This document shows, in pieces, positions 39,647 through 51,415 of a stretch of 64,000 bases of DNA. Under the pieces are notes generated by a model. The model saw only the letters and a program-made list of their open reading frames with translations. It had not been told where the DNA came from and ran no database searches. Position 1 is the first letter of the stretch. Each line of letters opens with the position of its first letter. The stretch comes from Neodontobutis hainanensis. Lineage: Eukaryota; Chordata; Actinopteri; Gobiiformes; Odontobutidae. The translations under genes were made by a program, and so were the position numbers. The DNA lies in the NCBI GenBank assembly GCA_024349245.1, contig JALDNG010000021.1, positions 1,490,501 through 1,554,500 on the forward strand. Direction: 5' to 3'.

Positions 39647-42600
39647 AGTGGTTTTGTAGCATTACTCATATGATAAGCTGATTAATAAAGACGAGGTGGG
39701 TAGTATTCATCTATTCTTTTAACTCTATACAAAAAACCACTCATCAGCACAAAACCCATTCTAAAACAGCACTTACGTCCGACTACACTGCTGCTGCTTT
39801 TGCTTCTTAAAAAACACATCACAATTTTGAATTATCGTCTGAGCTAAAAGTTTCAGATCAGATGGTCTAAGCATGGTTAAGACAAAATAGACAATCCTTT
39901 GTCATTGTTTTTGTTTTAAATCCTGTGTTGTGAATCAGACTGTAGCTGGTCATAATGTCCTGGTTCCTTTATTTTAGCTGTGTTTTTAAAGTTTCAGATA
40001 TAGTGCCTGCTGACTGGATCCATATCGTCTGTGTCCTTGATTAGCTTCATTAAACTAACCACTCGATGCAGTGTCAGGTCCTTCCTCGTACGATGGGCAG
40101 CTGTGGAAGGAACAGGCTGCCTCTTTAAGAATTTAAACTCCCTGGACTGTAAATGCACATAGGTTTATGTAAAATTCAATAGAGTTATTGATTTTGAATA
40201 AAACTGTGCCTGGAGGGAGGTTTTGATGATCCACAGGCTTGTGTTTGCTCTCTGCTGTGCCGTGTTGGTCTGTCCGGTTGGAGTAGTCAGTCGGTTCGTC
40301 AGACGAGGCTGAATTATTCACTACAGACCTTCAGGGATCTGTCAATCACAACTCGGACGCACAGTTGTCTCGTACTTCTGCCTTGTCATCCGATCCGTCT
40401 CTGCCACTTCCCTGACTGTTTTCAGTCTGTGTCTCATCCTCTGCTTTAGAAACTGTTAACCTCATGTTTACAGTTTGTAGAAAGTGAAGCCAGGGTGGTA
40501 AAAAGTTTGACAAATTTCTTATCTTTGCTATTGTCAAGTATAGGACGGCACAGGGACAAAGTACAACAGAAAACAAAGCACATAAAGCTCTTCTCCAGCA
40601 AAAGTCAACAATATGATCAAAGATAAGTTGATGTTGATTAGTAACGTGTTCTGAAGCACCTTTCATAAATGCACTTTCCTCCCGGGCTTTGTTAACTTTT
40701 TCCAAAGAGGGACATAATGTGGAACTGTGTAAGCACCAAAGGTCCATCCTGATTTTTTCTGTCCACAAAAAAACCTGGTTTAATTCTCTGTTGCAAATCA
40801 GTAAAAAAAAAAACTCCTGCTTCTCAGAAATGCTGGAGATCCTCTGGAGGTGCACTGCGTAGGATGCATGTTTACATTCATTTTACGACACTGACACTAT
40901 CCAGTCAAGTGCACAAACTACCGAAGCCATTACTTTCTGAAGCTTGTCTGTACATCACTTTCCTCGACATATCATCAACCAGAAATACCCCTAGAGTTTT
41001 GTAAATCCTTTTTAACACTCAGAAATGAACAGTACACTTTTAAATTCAATTAGAATATGCTTTCTCTCAAGTAGAGGAAATCAAATGGCTGTGTCCATAA
41101 TTCATTAGAACCAACCTGAAATTAACTGTATCCTTATTTACCTCATATAAATGAAAATAGGCAGCATTAACCAACACGGCAGCTGCGGTTAATTATAGGC
41201 AGAGCAAACCAAGCATTAAACAATCACACTTTTATTTAGTCTGTCCCAGAAATACAAAGAAAACCCTCCCTAAAACAGGCTTAATGTTACAGCAGACTCT
41301 TGGTAATGCATCGCTGGTTAAAACACTACTGCCATGTCACAGTGCGGTGTAGGCTGAGTGGTTAATTTAAACCAATGGACTTGGTGAAAGCAGGTCATTA
41401 AAGCGGCACTGTCACTAGAAACTCTGCAGAGGATGTGCAGCGAATGTGGAGCTTGAGGTGTAACATAAAGAAGATTAGTCTAACGTTTGTATTGTTGGAG
41501 AGAAAATAGTAAGAAGTTATCCAAAGGCCAAAAAAGTGCTCTTGTACAAACTCCAGTGAGCAGCTCAAATGAATCTCAGCTGCAGGGAGTAGAAGTGCAT
41601 TTAATGTCCAAAGAACACATTATAAATGAATAAAAACAAAACTAACACAAATGTTTGTCTAGACAAGTCCCGTTTGTTTTTTATTGTAGAAATGTAATCA
41701 CTGAAATGGGGGACTACTGACAAAAATATGAGTTTTGACGAGAACTGTTGCATGTTGTTATTGTAATATTTAAGTAAAAAGTGCTGAGTTTTTGTAGTAT
41801 AGACAATTTTTAATAAAAATTATTAAATGCATGTTCTGGCAATATACGTTAGTGGGCTGCAACACATTTTCAAAGGACAAAAAGACATTAGACACTAACC
41901 TCTGATGGTTTTGGTAAATGGCATCTGACGGACGCGTGTGCTGTCAGTGAGTGGGTTAAGAACATTATTGAGTTGGTCAACTGAGTCAGTTTCCTTTTAA
42001 GAAAAAAAAAACAAAAAAAAATCTTCACACAAATAATATCTTTGTAAGGCACTTTATTAATCAGGCCTATTGTTTTCAGAAGCAGTCGTGTTTTATGTTA
42101 CAGCAGATTTTTAACCAGGCTTTGATCATTTTGACCTTGAATCAACCATATCTTCTGACTGGCTTCAACAAAAACAGTTTATGCCCGCTTTCTCTTTCCA
42201 TTTTGCTGAGCTTGCTCCGATCTATCAGGCTAATTCAGCTGAAAACATCTGAGCTTGTTGTTTCACTCCATAAGTTTTCTGTCACACAATAAATCTCAAT
42301 AATCACTCATCTTCCGCTCGGCCCTAATACGGCATCAGCTGAGCTCTTTAGTTTTTATGAGCAATATATCTCCATAAAAAAAGACGTGCACTCATGATTC
42401 AGTGCTCTGGGATTAACTTTCACGTAGCCACTTCAGTCAAAAAACGTAATTACTATTCTATTAAAGACAACTTATTAAAATGGTTTTGTGTGTCCATTTA
42501 TCATTGATATGTGTTCCTGCTGCTGTGGTGCTTGTTAATGCAGCGTTTTCTGCCACTGGGCAATAGTGTTCATTTAAAAAAATACATTGATCATGTGATT

Positions 42601-43419
42601 TATGATCTAATGTAATTGGACTGTTATTAAATTTTTCCTTTTCTTCTTGTTTCTTCTGGTCTTCAGTGAGAGGCTTTGTTTCTAAATGAAAAATAACCCA
42701 AAATGTAGACACACTGCCTGTTAATAGAGTAAAAATGGTATAAAGTGTGACACAGTGTGAAAGTGGAAGTGTAGCTGTATGCTGCTGCAAAAACAATACA
42801 AGGGGAAGATTGCTTCTGATTTATTCCAACTTTTTAAGCTTAACATTTGGAGAGCTACACACATTTTCTTTACCTACATTCTTCTTCTCAATATTTAATG
42901 TAACATGTTTAATTCAATATAGAAAAAAGGAAGCAAGCATGACACCAACTGTTTAGTCTTTCTGTTTGGAATATGATATCACTAGAACACAAAAACCTTG
43001 ACAAAATGCTTTTTTCAGTTTCCTTTACATTCAACTTGAGAGTGGGGTCTGACTGTCTACCAATCAACAGACTGCAGTGTTTAGCTCCACTTTTAAATAA
43101 TGTAGGAACCACAGCTCCAGTAATGGACACTTAACTGGACTTCCAATTAGAAGCCAATAGATGTGGTCTGGCCAATCAGAGGAGAGTAGTTTAAAGAGTG
43201 AGGCTTAAACACACACTTTTGGAATTTCAAACCTTTTGTTTAATTATGTTACTCTCTAAGTCACTTTAAAAAAAAAAAATACAAAAACTTAACCTTCATC
43301 ATGCCCCCAGATGGATACGGTGTAGCTGAAGGATGGATTGGTCATGAGTAATGTCTAAATATATAAACTCTTTGAATATGTAGTTTTTCTGTTCATCTCT
43401 TTCTAATTGTAGTACTTGA
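39647..43419. other. intron sequence, no supported gene
   Basis: The longest frame (40855-40346, minus, 170 codons) begins with GTG rather than ATG and resembles nothing I know. The motif GGAGGTGCACTGCGTAGG is at 40846-40862. There is an A-rich run at 42001-42022. Otherwise nothing. Confidence 0.4.
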
Positions 43420-43510
43420 GACCGGTTCAGGTCTTGACACCATTCTCAAGACTATTTTGTAAAGGTTTTGATCTTGTGTTGGCCTCAAACTCTACCAAAA
43501 CCAAGCAAGA
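43420..43510. repeat. GAGACC/CAAGACC-rich degenerate repeat
   Basis: Words such as CTTGAGACCGG, GGTCTTGAC, CTCAAGAC and CCAAAACCAAGCAAGAC cluster here, just before the 42-bp minisatellite. Similar word clusters occur at 9760-9835 and 27060-27135. Confidence 0.4.
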
Positions 43511-43539
43511 CAACAACTGGCATATTTTTCTGTTTTGAA

Positions 43540-44814
43540 CACCAAACACTGACTAAGACCGGACTAAATCTTAGTCTCTTTCACCAAACACTGACTAAGA
43601 CCGGACTAAATCTTAGTCTCTTTCACAAAACACTGACTAAGACCGGACTAAATCTTAGTCTCTTTCACCAAACACTGACTAAGACCGGACTAAATCTTAG
43701 TCTCTTTCACCAAACACTGACTAAGACCGGACTAAATCTTAGTCTCTTTCACCAAACACTGACTAAGACCGGACTAAATCTTAGTCTCTTTCACCAAACA
43801 CTGACTAAGACCGGACTAAATCTTAGTCTCTTTCACCAAACACTGACTAAGACCGGACTAAATCTTAGTCTCTTTCACCAAACACTGACTAAGACCGGAC
43901 TAAATCTTAGTCTCTTTCACAAAACACTGACTAAGACCGGACTAAATCTTAGTCTCTTTCACAAAACACTGACTAAGACCGGACTAAATCTTAGTCTCTT
44001 TCACAAAACACTGACTAAGACCGGACTAAATCTTAGTCTCTTTCACCAAACACTGACTAAGACCGGACTAAATCTTAGTCTCTTTCACCAAACACTGACT
44101 AAGACCGGACTAAATCTTAGTCTCTTTCACAAAACACTGACTAAGACCGGACTAAATCTTAGTCTCTTTCACAAAACACTGACTAAGACCGGGCTAAATC
44201 TTAGTCTCTTTCACCAAACACTGACTAAGACCGGACTAAATCTTAGTCTCTTTCACAAAACACTGACTAAGACCGGACTAAATCTTAGTCTCTTTCACCA
44301 AACACTGACTAAGACCGGACTAAATCTTAGTCTCTTTCACCAAACACTGACTAAGACCGGGCTAAATCTTAGTCTCTTTCACCAAACACTGACTAAGACC
44401 GGACTAAATCTTAGTCTCTTTCACCAAACACTGACTAAGACCGGACTAAATCTTAGTCTCTTTCACCAAACACTGACTAAGACCGGACTAAATCTTAGTC
44501 TCTTTCACCAAACACTGACTAAGACCGGACTAAATCTTAGTCTCTTTCACAAAACACTGACTAAGACCGGACTAAATCTTAGTCTCTTTCACCAAACACT
44601 GACTAAGACCGGACTAAATCTTAGTCTCTTTCACAAAACACTGACTAAGACCGGACTAAATCTTAGTCTCTTTCACAAAACACTGACTAAGACCGGACTA
44701 AATCTTAGTCTCTTTCACCAAACACTGACTAAGACCGGACTAAATCTTAGTCTCTTTCACCAAACACTGACTAAGACCGGACTAAATCTTAGTCTCTTTC
44801 ACCAAACACTGACC
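43540..44814 (+). repeat. 42-bp minisatellite, 30 full copies plus a partial
   Basis: Thirty consecutive 42-base units, then a partial one that breaks off at 44814. Units are nearly identical. The main variant is CACCAAACA versus CACAAAACA (19 and 11 copies by my count); the other is CCGGACT to CCGGGCT in units 16 and 20. Each unit contains an 8-base inverted repeat, GACTAAGA and TCTTAGTC, separated by 10 bases, and one CCGG site. Because 42 is a multiple of three, one plus frame stays open through the array (HQTLTKTGLNLSLF per unit), but it has no ATG, so I do not call a gene. It lies in intron 1 of xkr7, on the strand opposite to transcription. Confidence 0.97.
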
Positions 44815-45119
44815 TCCATGAGTCTGTTGGTCGGTCTGTGTTTTTAGATGCTGCAGGCTCATATAACTTCAAAAAGACTACATGCATAACTGTAAAATAT
44901 TAAAACCAATATTATACACAAATGACTTGTAGAAATGCTAATGAATGCTAACGTCCAATCAGCTGTAAAGACAGAAATAGTTCTTCACAGTGGTAAATAC
45001 TGATTTATCATTAGACATGTTAAATTTCTGTACACCATGTGCTCAAAGTGTCTTTTAAAAAAATCACAAAAATAATGCTGCTAATTTTTAGTGACCCCCA
45101 AAGAACCTTTTTAGAGCTA

Positions 45120-45310
45120 CACCTAGACTGAAACCAGAACCAAACCAGGTAAAACACATTGTTAATAGAGGACTAAACCTACCAGGCTAAACCCATGACT
45201 TTGCCACAACTAAACCACAGATTAATGCAAGAACAAAACCAGGATTAATTCTGACTTAAACTAGAACAAAGCCAGGCAAAAGCATGATTAAAGGAGGACT
45301 AAACAACATG
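45120..45310 (+). repeat. degenerate CTAAACCAG-type repeat
   Basis: Repeated imperfect words such as AACCAGGTAAAAC, GGACTAAACC, GGCTAAACCC, AACTAAACCAC and AAACCAGGATTAA. The same word set occurs at 14275-14530 and 50255-50405, and reversed at 48155-48335. Confidence 0.5.
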
Positions 45311-46157
45311 TAAACCCAAAAAAATGGGAGTTAAGCCAGAGAAACCCAATCTATGTAAACAATAAGTACTATTGCTCATTCTCTTACTTTTTTTTTACAT
45401 TTTACTTAAGATCTAGCGTGTAACTTCTGAAACATGACTGATCAGCTAAAAGCAGTATTTCTTGTGGTCTGTTTAATTTGTGAATGAGTAGCCGGATGAC
45501 CCTCTTGTCAGATTTGTGTGCTTCAGCGATTCGAGCTGGGTCCTCGCTGCCAGTTAGCCACTCGGCTGATTATTAACCGTGGCTGGACGTCCAGAGTTAA
45601 CGGACCATTTGGAACCGATTCAATTACTGTCAGCCATTGATTTATCTGGACGGGCTCCGGCTGGAACAAAGCACACTGTCCTCAAAAGTGCAAAACTGGT
45701 GGAGTGATGGAGCTGCTCCAGTCACTTCTGAACATGGCGATGGAGCAACAGTGACAAGAAGCTACAGCCTTAACATATTTTGGAATTGCCCTAAAGCTGA
45801 ATGAGTACATTACTTTGCCTAATATGCACTAATATTATGTTGATGTTCATAATTTCTACGTGTATTTTAGCTTGGTAACTTTCGCAGCTTTGAAAGTGTG
45901 TGCTAATGTCTTTGGGCAGATCTCAGTTTAACAGTCTGTGATTGGGAAATCCACTAAACAAAGGCCCAACCTTTCAGCTGGTTTAGCCTAAATGTTTGTA
46001 TATATGGAGCCAATAGCTAATGCTGTCTACCCATTCACTTACAGCACACACACTTTTACTTTTTATTTTTAATTTAAGCTTTATTGGTCCAGGATATTAT
46101 AAATCCCTTTTGCAGGGGAGTCCAGGCACCATGGGAGGGGGGACTATTGTACTTGTC
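45311..46157. other. intron sequence, nothing recognised
   Basis: No gene or repeat recognised. Confidence 0.4.
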
Positions 46158-46318
46158 TTCAGTGGTAGGGGAAACCGGAGTACCTGGAGGACACGGGAAG
46201 AACATGGAACCTCCACACAGAAAGACACTGCCCTGGCCATGGATCAAGCCCAGGACCTTGATGCTGTGAGGCAGGAGTTCTAAACCAAAACGTGCTGACC
46301 ACTCTGCCACCATGACAC
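46158..46318 (-). mobile_element. decayed SINE, 5' half
   Basis: The minus strand reads GGTGGCAGAGTGGTCAGCAC, CTCCTGCCTCACAGCA, a B-box-like GGGCTTGATCC, TTTCTGTGTGGAGGTTCCAT and GGTACTCCGGTTTCCCC. This is the same order as the 5' half of the SINEs at 48451 and 60479. The 3' half is missing. Confidence 0.65.
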
Positions 46319-48438
46319 AACCAGGTGCAATTTGCCAAAATCACCATATTTATGCAGATTTTCAGATTTTTCCATTTGGTCATTGGACTAGTGAGTTATT
46401 TGGGCTGCTTTATGGACAACATGTATGAGCTGTTTCAATTAATAACAATTACATAAAGCAGCTGAAAACAATTATTTAATAGCAGTATGCTTTTTGACAA
46501 ACCCCACATTGGTGAATGTGTTTAATAGTCCAGAATGTCATCACTCTCAGATTAACAATCTGACCATAAAGCAGAAATACTACCTTGTTAGACACTTGTG
46601 AATGGAGATACGTAGATATACAGTACATTTGTAAGATTACTGACCCCAACAATAAAAGGTGTTATTAGAAAGACAAACCGTACATCAGGGTAGTAATAAT
46701 CGTGTGAAGTAATATAAAATCAATAGCATCTAAAGACTAAGGAACTCCAGCAGCAGTTCATAAAGAAGACCAATAGCTTTAATAAAAGCGAATGAGACAG
46801 ATGAGACGGAGAAATGTCCTCTTTATGACAAACTGGACACTGACTGGGCTCCCACCCAACAACCTCACAGCCTCAGAAATGAGTCTCCGGCTTCAGGTCA
46901 GTGGTGCTGGTGGGAGAAAATGTGGTAATGTATAAAGTATAAGGGCAATAGATTCGTAACTATATTAATGTTACCTTTGCTCAAGACAAGAATTGCTTGA
47001 ACTCCAACATATCTCTTTTGTGGTCATAAATACAGGCATAAGACAACAAGCAGTTGTTTGGTGGATTAAATCATAAGAAGTCCATCTTTATAATGTTCAC
47101 ATAAAATATATAATATAAAATAATCAAAACGTAGGATAAGGACTGGAAGGTTTCCTATGGGGGGTTTTCATGAAACAAACTAACTCAAAAAGATAGACTA
47201 ATTCTGATCAGAAAAGAACTAAATGACATACTGTAGATATCCTTCCCCTATTTTGTTGCATACCTGACAATGTTGAAACTTTACTAAGTCCAGATTGTGT
47301 TTTGTTGATGTATTATGTTATTATAGCGCTTTAATAACGTAATATAAAACCACACCCACTTTGCAGCGGTCTGAGAGACAAACCCAAAATGTTGGACACC
47401 TTTCCCTCTCTTTTCCCTGGCTTTATTCAGTTAGTTTTCCTCCAAAGCCCAGAATGCCTTTCAGCATTTCACATAAAGAGACGTGACCTTGCGGCTTTTC
47501 ACCAGTGGATTTTTAAACGTAGATGGAGAAAGCGATATAAACGCTGCAGAGAGAGTGCACAGAAGATGAACTGACCTTGATTCAAAACCACAGTGCGTTC
47601 TGGTCTACATTGGCCCTGACCCTCTCGCCTTTGAGTTCCCTCGCTCTGTTCTAATTACAGGAGATCACAACAAAGTTGAGATGAGATTTACAGATATTCG
47701 TGGATGGCTGAGCTCGAGACTGCTGCTGCAAATGAGGGATTCAGTCAGAACACGCTCCACTGTTTGTCGGCGCATGTTTCCACTCATTGACATGGATTTA
47801 TTCCTCAGAGTCTGAACCCCAAATAAATAAACTGTAGAGGCAAAAAGTGGGGAGTTTTCTCAATTCGCTAATTAAAAAAACAAAAAGGCTGAGGGTAGAA
47901 AACTGCAGGTTTAAGGATCAGCAAGGGCCTTTCTGTGCGAAGTCTGCATGTCGTCCAAGTAGCTAGTGTTGTAAGCACTAGATGTAGGACCACGCCTTCT
48001 GCTCTGTTGTCAGTACCACCTGTGGCCACCGGCGGCACTGCAGCAAAAACTGTATGCCCTGCGATTATCACCTAATGTCAAAAGCAGCTGATGGTCTCTA
48101 ACACCCTGCCGCCAACATTTTTATCTAACCGATTAAATTTTGGTAAACGGATTGTCTTAGTCTCAGCTGGTCTAGGTCTAGACTTGGGTTTAGATCGTGT
48201 TTTAAAGCTAGTCCTTGTTTAGTCCATTCACTACTGCTTTAGTCCTGGATTTGGTTAATTTTTGATCATGGTTTATTATTTGGATTTAGACCTGTTTAGT
48301 CTAGGATTGGTTTAGTTATTTATAGGATATTTATTCTTGGGTATTGTTCTGTGCTTATTCTTTGTTTAGTCCAACTTTCCACATCTTGGAAAACAAATTG
48401 TATGCTCGAGATGTTTGTACTAACAACACAATATACAG
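46319..48438. other. intron sequence, degenerate repeat near its end
   Basis: 48155-48335 holds TTTAGTCCTGG, GGTTTAGT and GTCTAGGAT words, the reverse-strand form of the CTAAACCAG-type repeat at 45120. Otherwise no gene or repeat recognised. Confidence 0.45.
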
Positions 48439-48857
48439 TATACTGTATAATAAGGATGCACGTGGCACTCCTGCCTTACAGCAAGAAGGTTGTGAGTTCA
48501 AAACCCGGCCGACTCAAATATTCTCGGCCGTCTCCGGTCTTTCTGTGAGGAGTCTGCATGTCCTCCACGTGTTACCGTGGGTTCTCTCCGGGTACTCCGG
48601 CTCCTTCCACCGTCCAAACACATGTATGTTTAGGTTAATTGGCAACTCTAAAGTGTCCCTAGAGAATGAATGTGAGAGTGAATGGTTGTTTGTCACTGTC
48701 TGTCTCTATATGTCAGCCCTGCGACTAACTGGCCACTGTCCAGGGTGTACCCCGCCTCAGGCCCAAAGCTGCTGGGATAGGCTCCAGTCACCCGCAACCC
48801 CTAACGGGACAAAGCGGTAGAAAATAAATGAAAGAAATGAATGAATATACTGTATAA
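48439..48857 (+). mobile_element. SINE with LINE-like 3' tail and 12-bp target duplication
   Basis: The element (48451-48845) is flanked by the perfect duplication TATACTGTATAA (48439-48450 and 48846-48857). The tRNA-like head has lost about 15 bases of its A box relative to the 60479 copy, but keeps GAGTTCAAAACCCGGC. The body contains TTTCTGTGAGGAGTCTGCAT, GGGTACTCCGGCTCC, AATTGGCAACTCTAAAGTGT and GGTGTACCCCGCCTCAGGCC. The tail GGGACAAAGCGGTAGAA plus ATGA-type repeats resembles the LINE 3' end at 18958. Confidence 0.9.
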
Positions 48858-50875
48858 GTATATATGTATATATCAGTATATAAGTATATAATTCCCCATC
48901 CTTCATTTTGTGATCAGAACTGTCATTCAGAACACAAAATCGATTTCTCAATTTATTTATTCTTAAGTAAACCAAAATAAAATGTAGAAAAGGCTGAATT
49001 CTGTTCATGAGCTCCAAAATGTTGTGTCTTTTAGCCTTTCCTTTGTTGATTAAAATTAAAGCATGCCAGTGCCTATTGTTGCCTCTGCCAGGAAGCAAAC
49101 TTTTGAAATGTCACACAAATAGAAAATTTATTTTCTTTTTTCTAAAGTTTGTACACAAAATCTGTAATTATTTTTTTGTCTTGATATTCAGTGTGACCTT
49201 GACTTTCCAACTCCAACTTTCCAACCATAAGAAAAAATCTAATTTATTTTTAAAAGTTTGCTTAAAGTTTTTTCAATTCTCCTAAAGTGGGCCCGGATTT
49301 TTCTTTTATGACCATCTTTTAACAGCTCTGATTTCCACCAATCTCATTTGTGTTTGATGACTGACCCATTCTACATTTTGAGAGGTAAATGTGGACTGAG
49401 GCACTGCTAAAGGCCACTGTATTTTGTGAGCACTATACAACCGATACGATATAAGAATTCTACTAATGTAGTAATAAAATGTCTTCCATCTGTAAAAACA
49501 CAAGTAGAACAACTAAACACATTGTCATTTGACAGGAAATAGAGAGAAGTTCACAGCAGTTTTATGTCTTTCTGAGTTGAAAATGCATAAAAATGAACAG
49601 TCAAGTGGGAAAAACTACTTTGTAACTCAGGGAAATTGGACCATCCACGGAGTTAATGAAAGCACCATTTTTCACTTTTTTTTTTCACTTTGCAAATACA
49701 CACGCCATTTTCACATTGAACTACAGAGTGGTTGCCTTGTGCCTATGTTTTCTGATTAAACCTGCTGGTGTCTGATTGTTGTGTTTCAGAAGACTACTAC
49801 GCCTGTGTAACCGAGTGTGTCTGTAGTGTTTTGCCTTTGATTCTGCTCCAAACCTCTGCTGGCTCTGAGTGGATAAACCTGACCCTGTTTGACAGCTCTG
49901 GGATCAGTTTGAAGCTGGTGTGGGAGTCCGACTGATCTCAGGTCAGCGCCGGGCCTCACGGCAGCTCTCTGGGCTCGGTGGAAACACATAACTGTATCAT
50001 CAAGTGGTGAGAATCAGAGGAAATGAGCACACTCTTCTGCACAGGCCCACAATCATTTGTGGACTTGGAATTCTGAACCTGTACTTTGAATATGTTGGAT
50101 TCAAATGTTCAAAAATAAATTGAAATAAAACATTTACTATTTATCGTATCTTATAGAGTTCAGAGAGAAAAATCCACATGGTTGCGTCGTTTTTACCCAT
50201 CGAGCATATATACAGTTTATAATCTGAGATAACAATTACTTGAATAAAATCATAAAGTATGATTTAAACCAACACTTAATCAGGTCTAAACCAGATTAAA
50301 CACAGGACTACATTTTAATTTTAAATAGGTTTAATTGATTTACATGTGCGTTCATAGTTACGATTGCAATAAAACCAGGACTAAACACAAAACTAATCCA
50401 GGTGTTTATCTTAATTTTCCTAAATCTTTTTTGCCACAGCTAGGCTTTATTTGTCTGTTTTTACTGGAATTGAGTCGTTCTGGGCCCAGTCCAAGACTCT
50501 CGGCTGCAACTATTGCATTAAAACAAACTCATTGTCATTCATCAGCTCTCAGCATCTTATCCCTGTTCATTAAAGCAGTTCATTACTGAGGCTGCATGTA
50601 ATTAGACTGCTGTGTGAATTCCCCCATGCTCTCTTTTAGAATTAGGTGATGTTACACAAATTTGAATCTCATTCTCGCTGTGTGTCTGGGATTGAGGTTA
50701 GTGGTCTGTGCTGGTCCTGGGGGCTAGTCTCAGAACTATACTTTAGACCCGTCTTCATTAAAATCGTGGGCAGCCAATAATAAAAATAACAAAATCTGTG
50801 AAACCTAAAATGTTATGTTGGAAATTGCACCATATTATCTGCTTTAGTAGGAAAAAAACATGGGTTAATATTGTG
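48858..50875. other. intron sequence, no gene
   Basis: 48858-48890 is AT/GTATA simple sequence. 50255-50405 is a further CTAAACCAG-type degenerate repeat (GGTCTAAACCAGATTAAAC, AACCAGGACTAAAC). Nothing else recognised. Confidence 0.4.
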
Positions 50876-51415
50876 TGCCTGACTTCCTGATATATCAACA
50901 TTGAGCTTGTAAGTGTGAGTTTTGTCCCTCTGAGGCTGCTGTAGTTTAACATTCAGTTTTGACCTTTGTGTGCCTGACTTCCTGATATATCAACATTGAG
51001 CTTGTAAGTGTGAGTTTTGTCCCTCTGAGGCTGCTGTAGTTTAACATTCAGTTTTGACCTTTGTGTGCCTGACTTCCTGATATATCAACATTGAGCTTGT
51101 AAGTGTGAGTTTTGTCCCTCTGAGGCTGCTGTAGTTTAACGTTCAGTTTTGACCTTTGTGTGCCTGACTTCCTGATATATCAACATTGAGCTTGTAAGTG
51201 TGAGTTTTGTCCCTCTGAGGCTGCTGTAGTTTAACGTTCAGTTTTGACCTTTGTGTGCCTGACTTCCTGATATATCAACATTGAGCTTGTAAGTGTGAGT
51301 TTTGTCCCTCTGAGGCTGCTGTAGTTTAACGTTCAGTTTTGACCTTTGTGTGCCTGACTTCCTGATTAGACAACGTTGAGCTTCTAAGTGTTGTTTTGGA
51401 GTTTTGTACAAAGCA
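50876..51415 (+). repeat. 95-bp satellite, 5 full copies plus a diverged sixth
   Basis: Units start at 50876, 50971, 51066, 51161, 51256 and 51351, each opening TGCCTGACTTCCTGAT. The five full copies are nearly identical; one position separates copies 1-2 (TTTAACATTCAG) from copies 3-5 (TTTAACGTTCAG). The sixth diverges after about 16 bases. Each unit carries the core GAGTTTTGTCCCTCTGAGG, CTGCTGTAGTTTAA, which also builds the decayed array at 53095. Confidence 0.97.

Noticed and set aside
40346..40855. 170-codon minus-strand frame as a gene
   Set aside because: It starts at GTG; the first ATG leaves about 130 codons. No similarity is recognised, and a frame of this size can arise by chance in 64 kb.
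43540..44814. CRISPR-like array
   Set aside because: Units are head to tail with no unique spacers, and the genome is vertebrate.
43468..44847. 459-codon open frame through the 42-bp array as a repetitive protein gene
   Set aside because: The frame opens with TTG and has no ATG before the array ends. It stays open only because the unit is 42 bases without a stop in that frame; the other five frames are closed. It also lies inside an intron on the opposite strand.
48344..48820. 158-codon plus-strand frame
   Set aside because: It is read through the SINE at 48451-48845.
49786..49989. 67-codon minus-strand frame in a locally GC-richer patch
   Set aside because: No recognised similarity, and the patch has no splice-site support.
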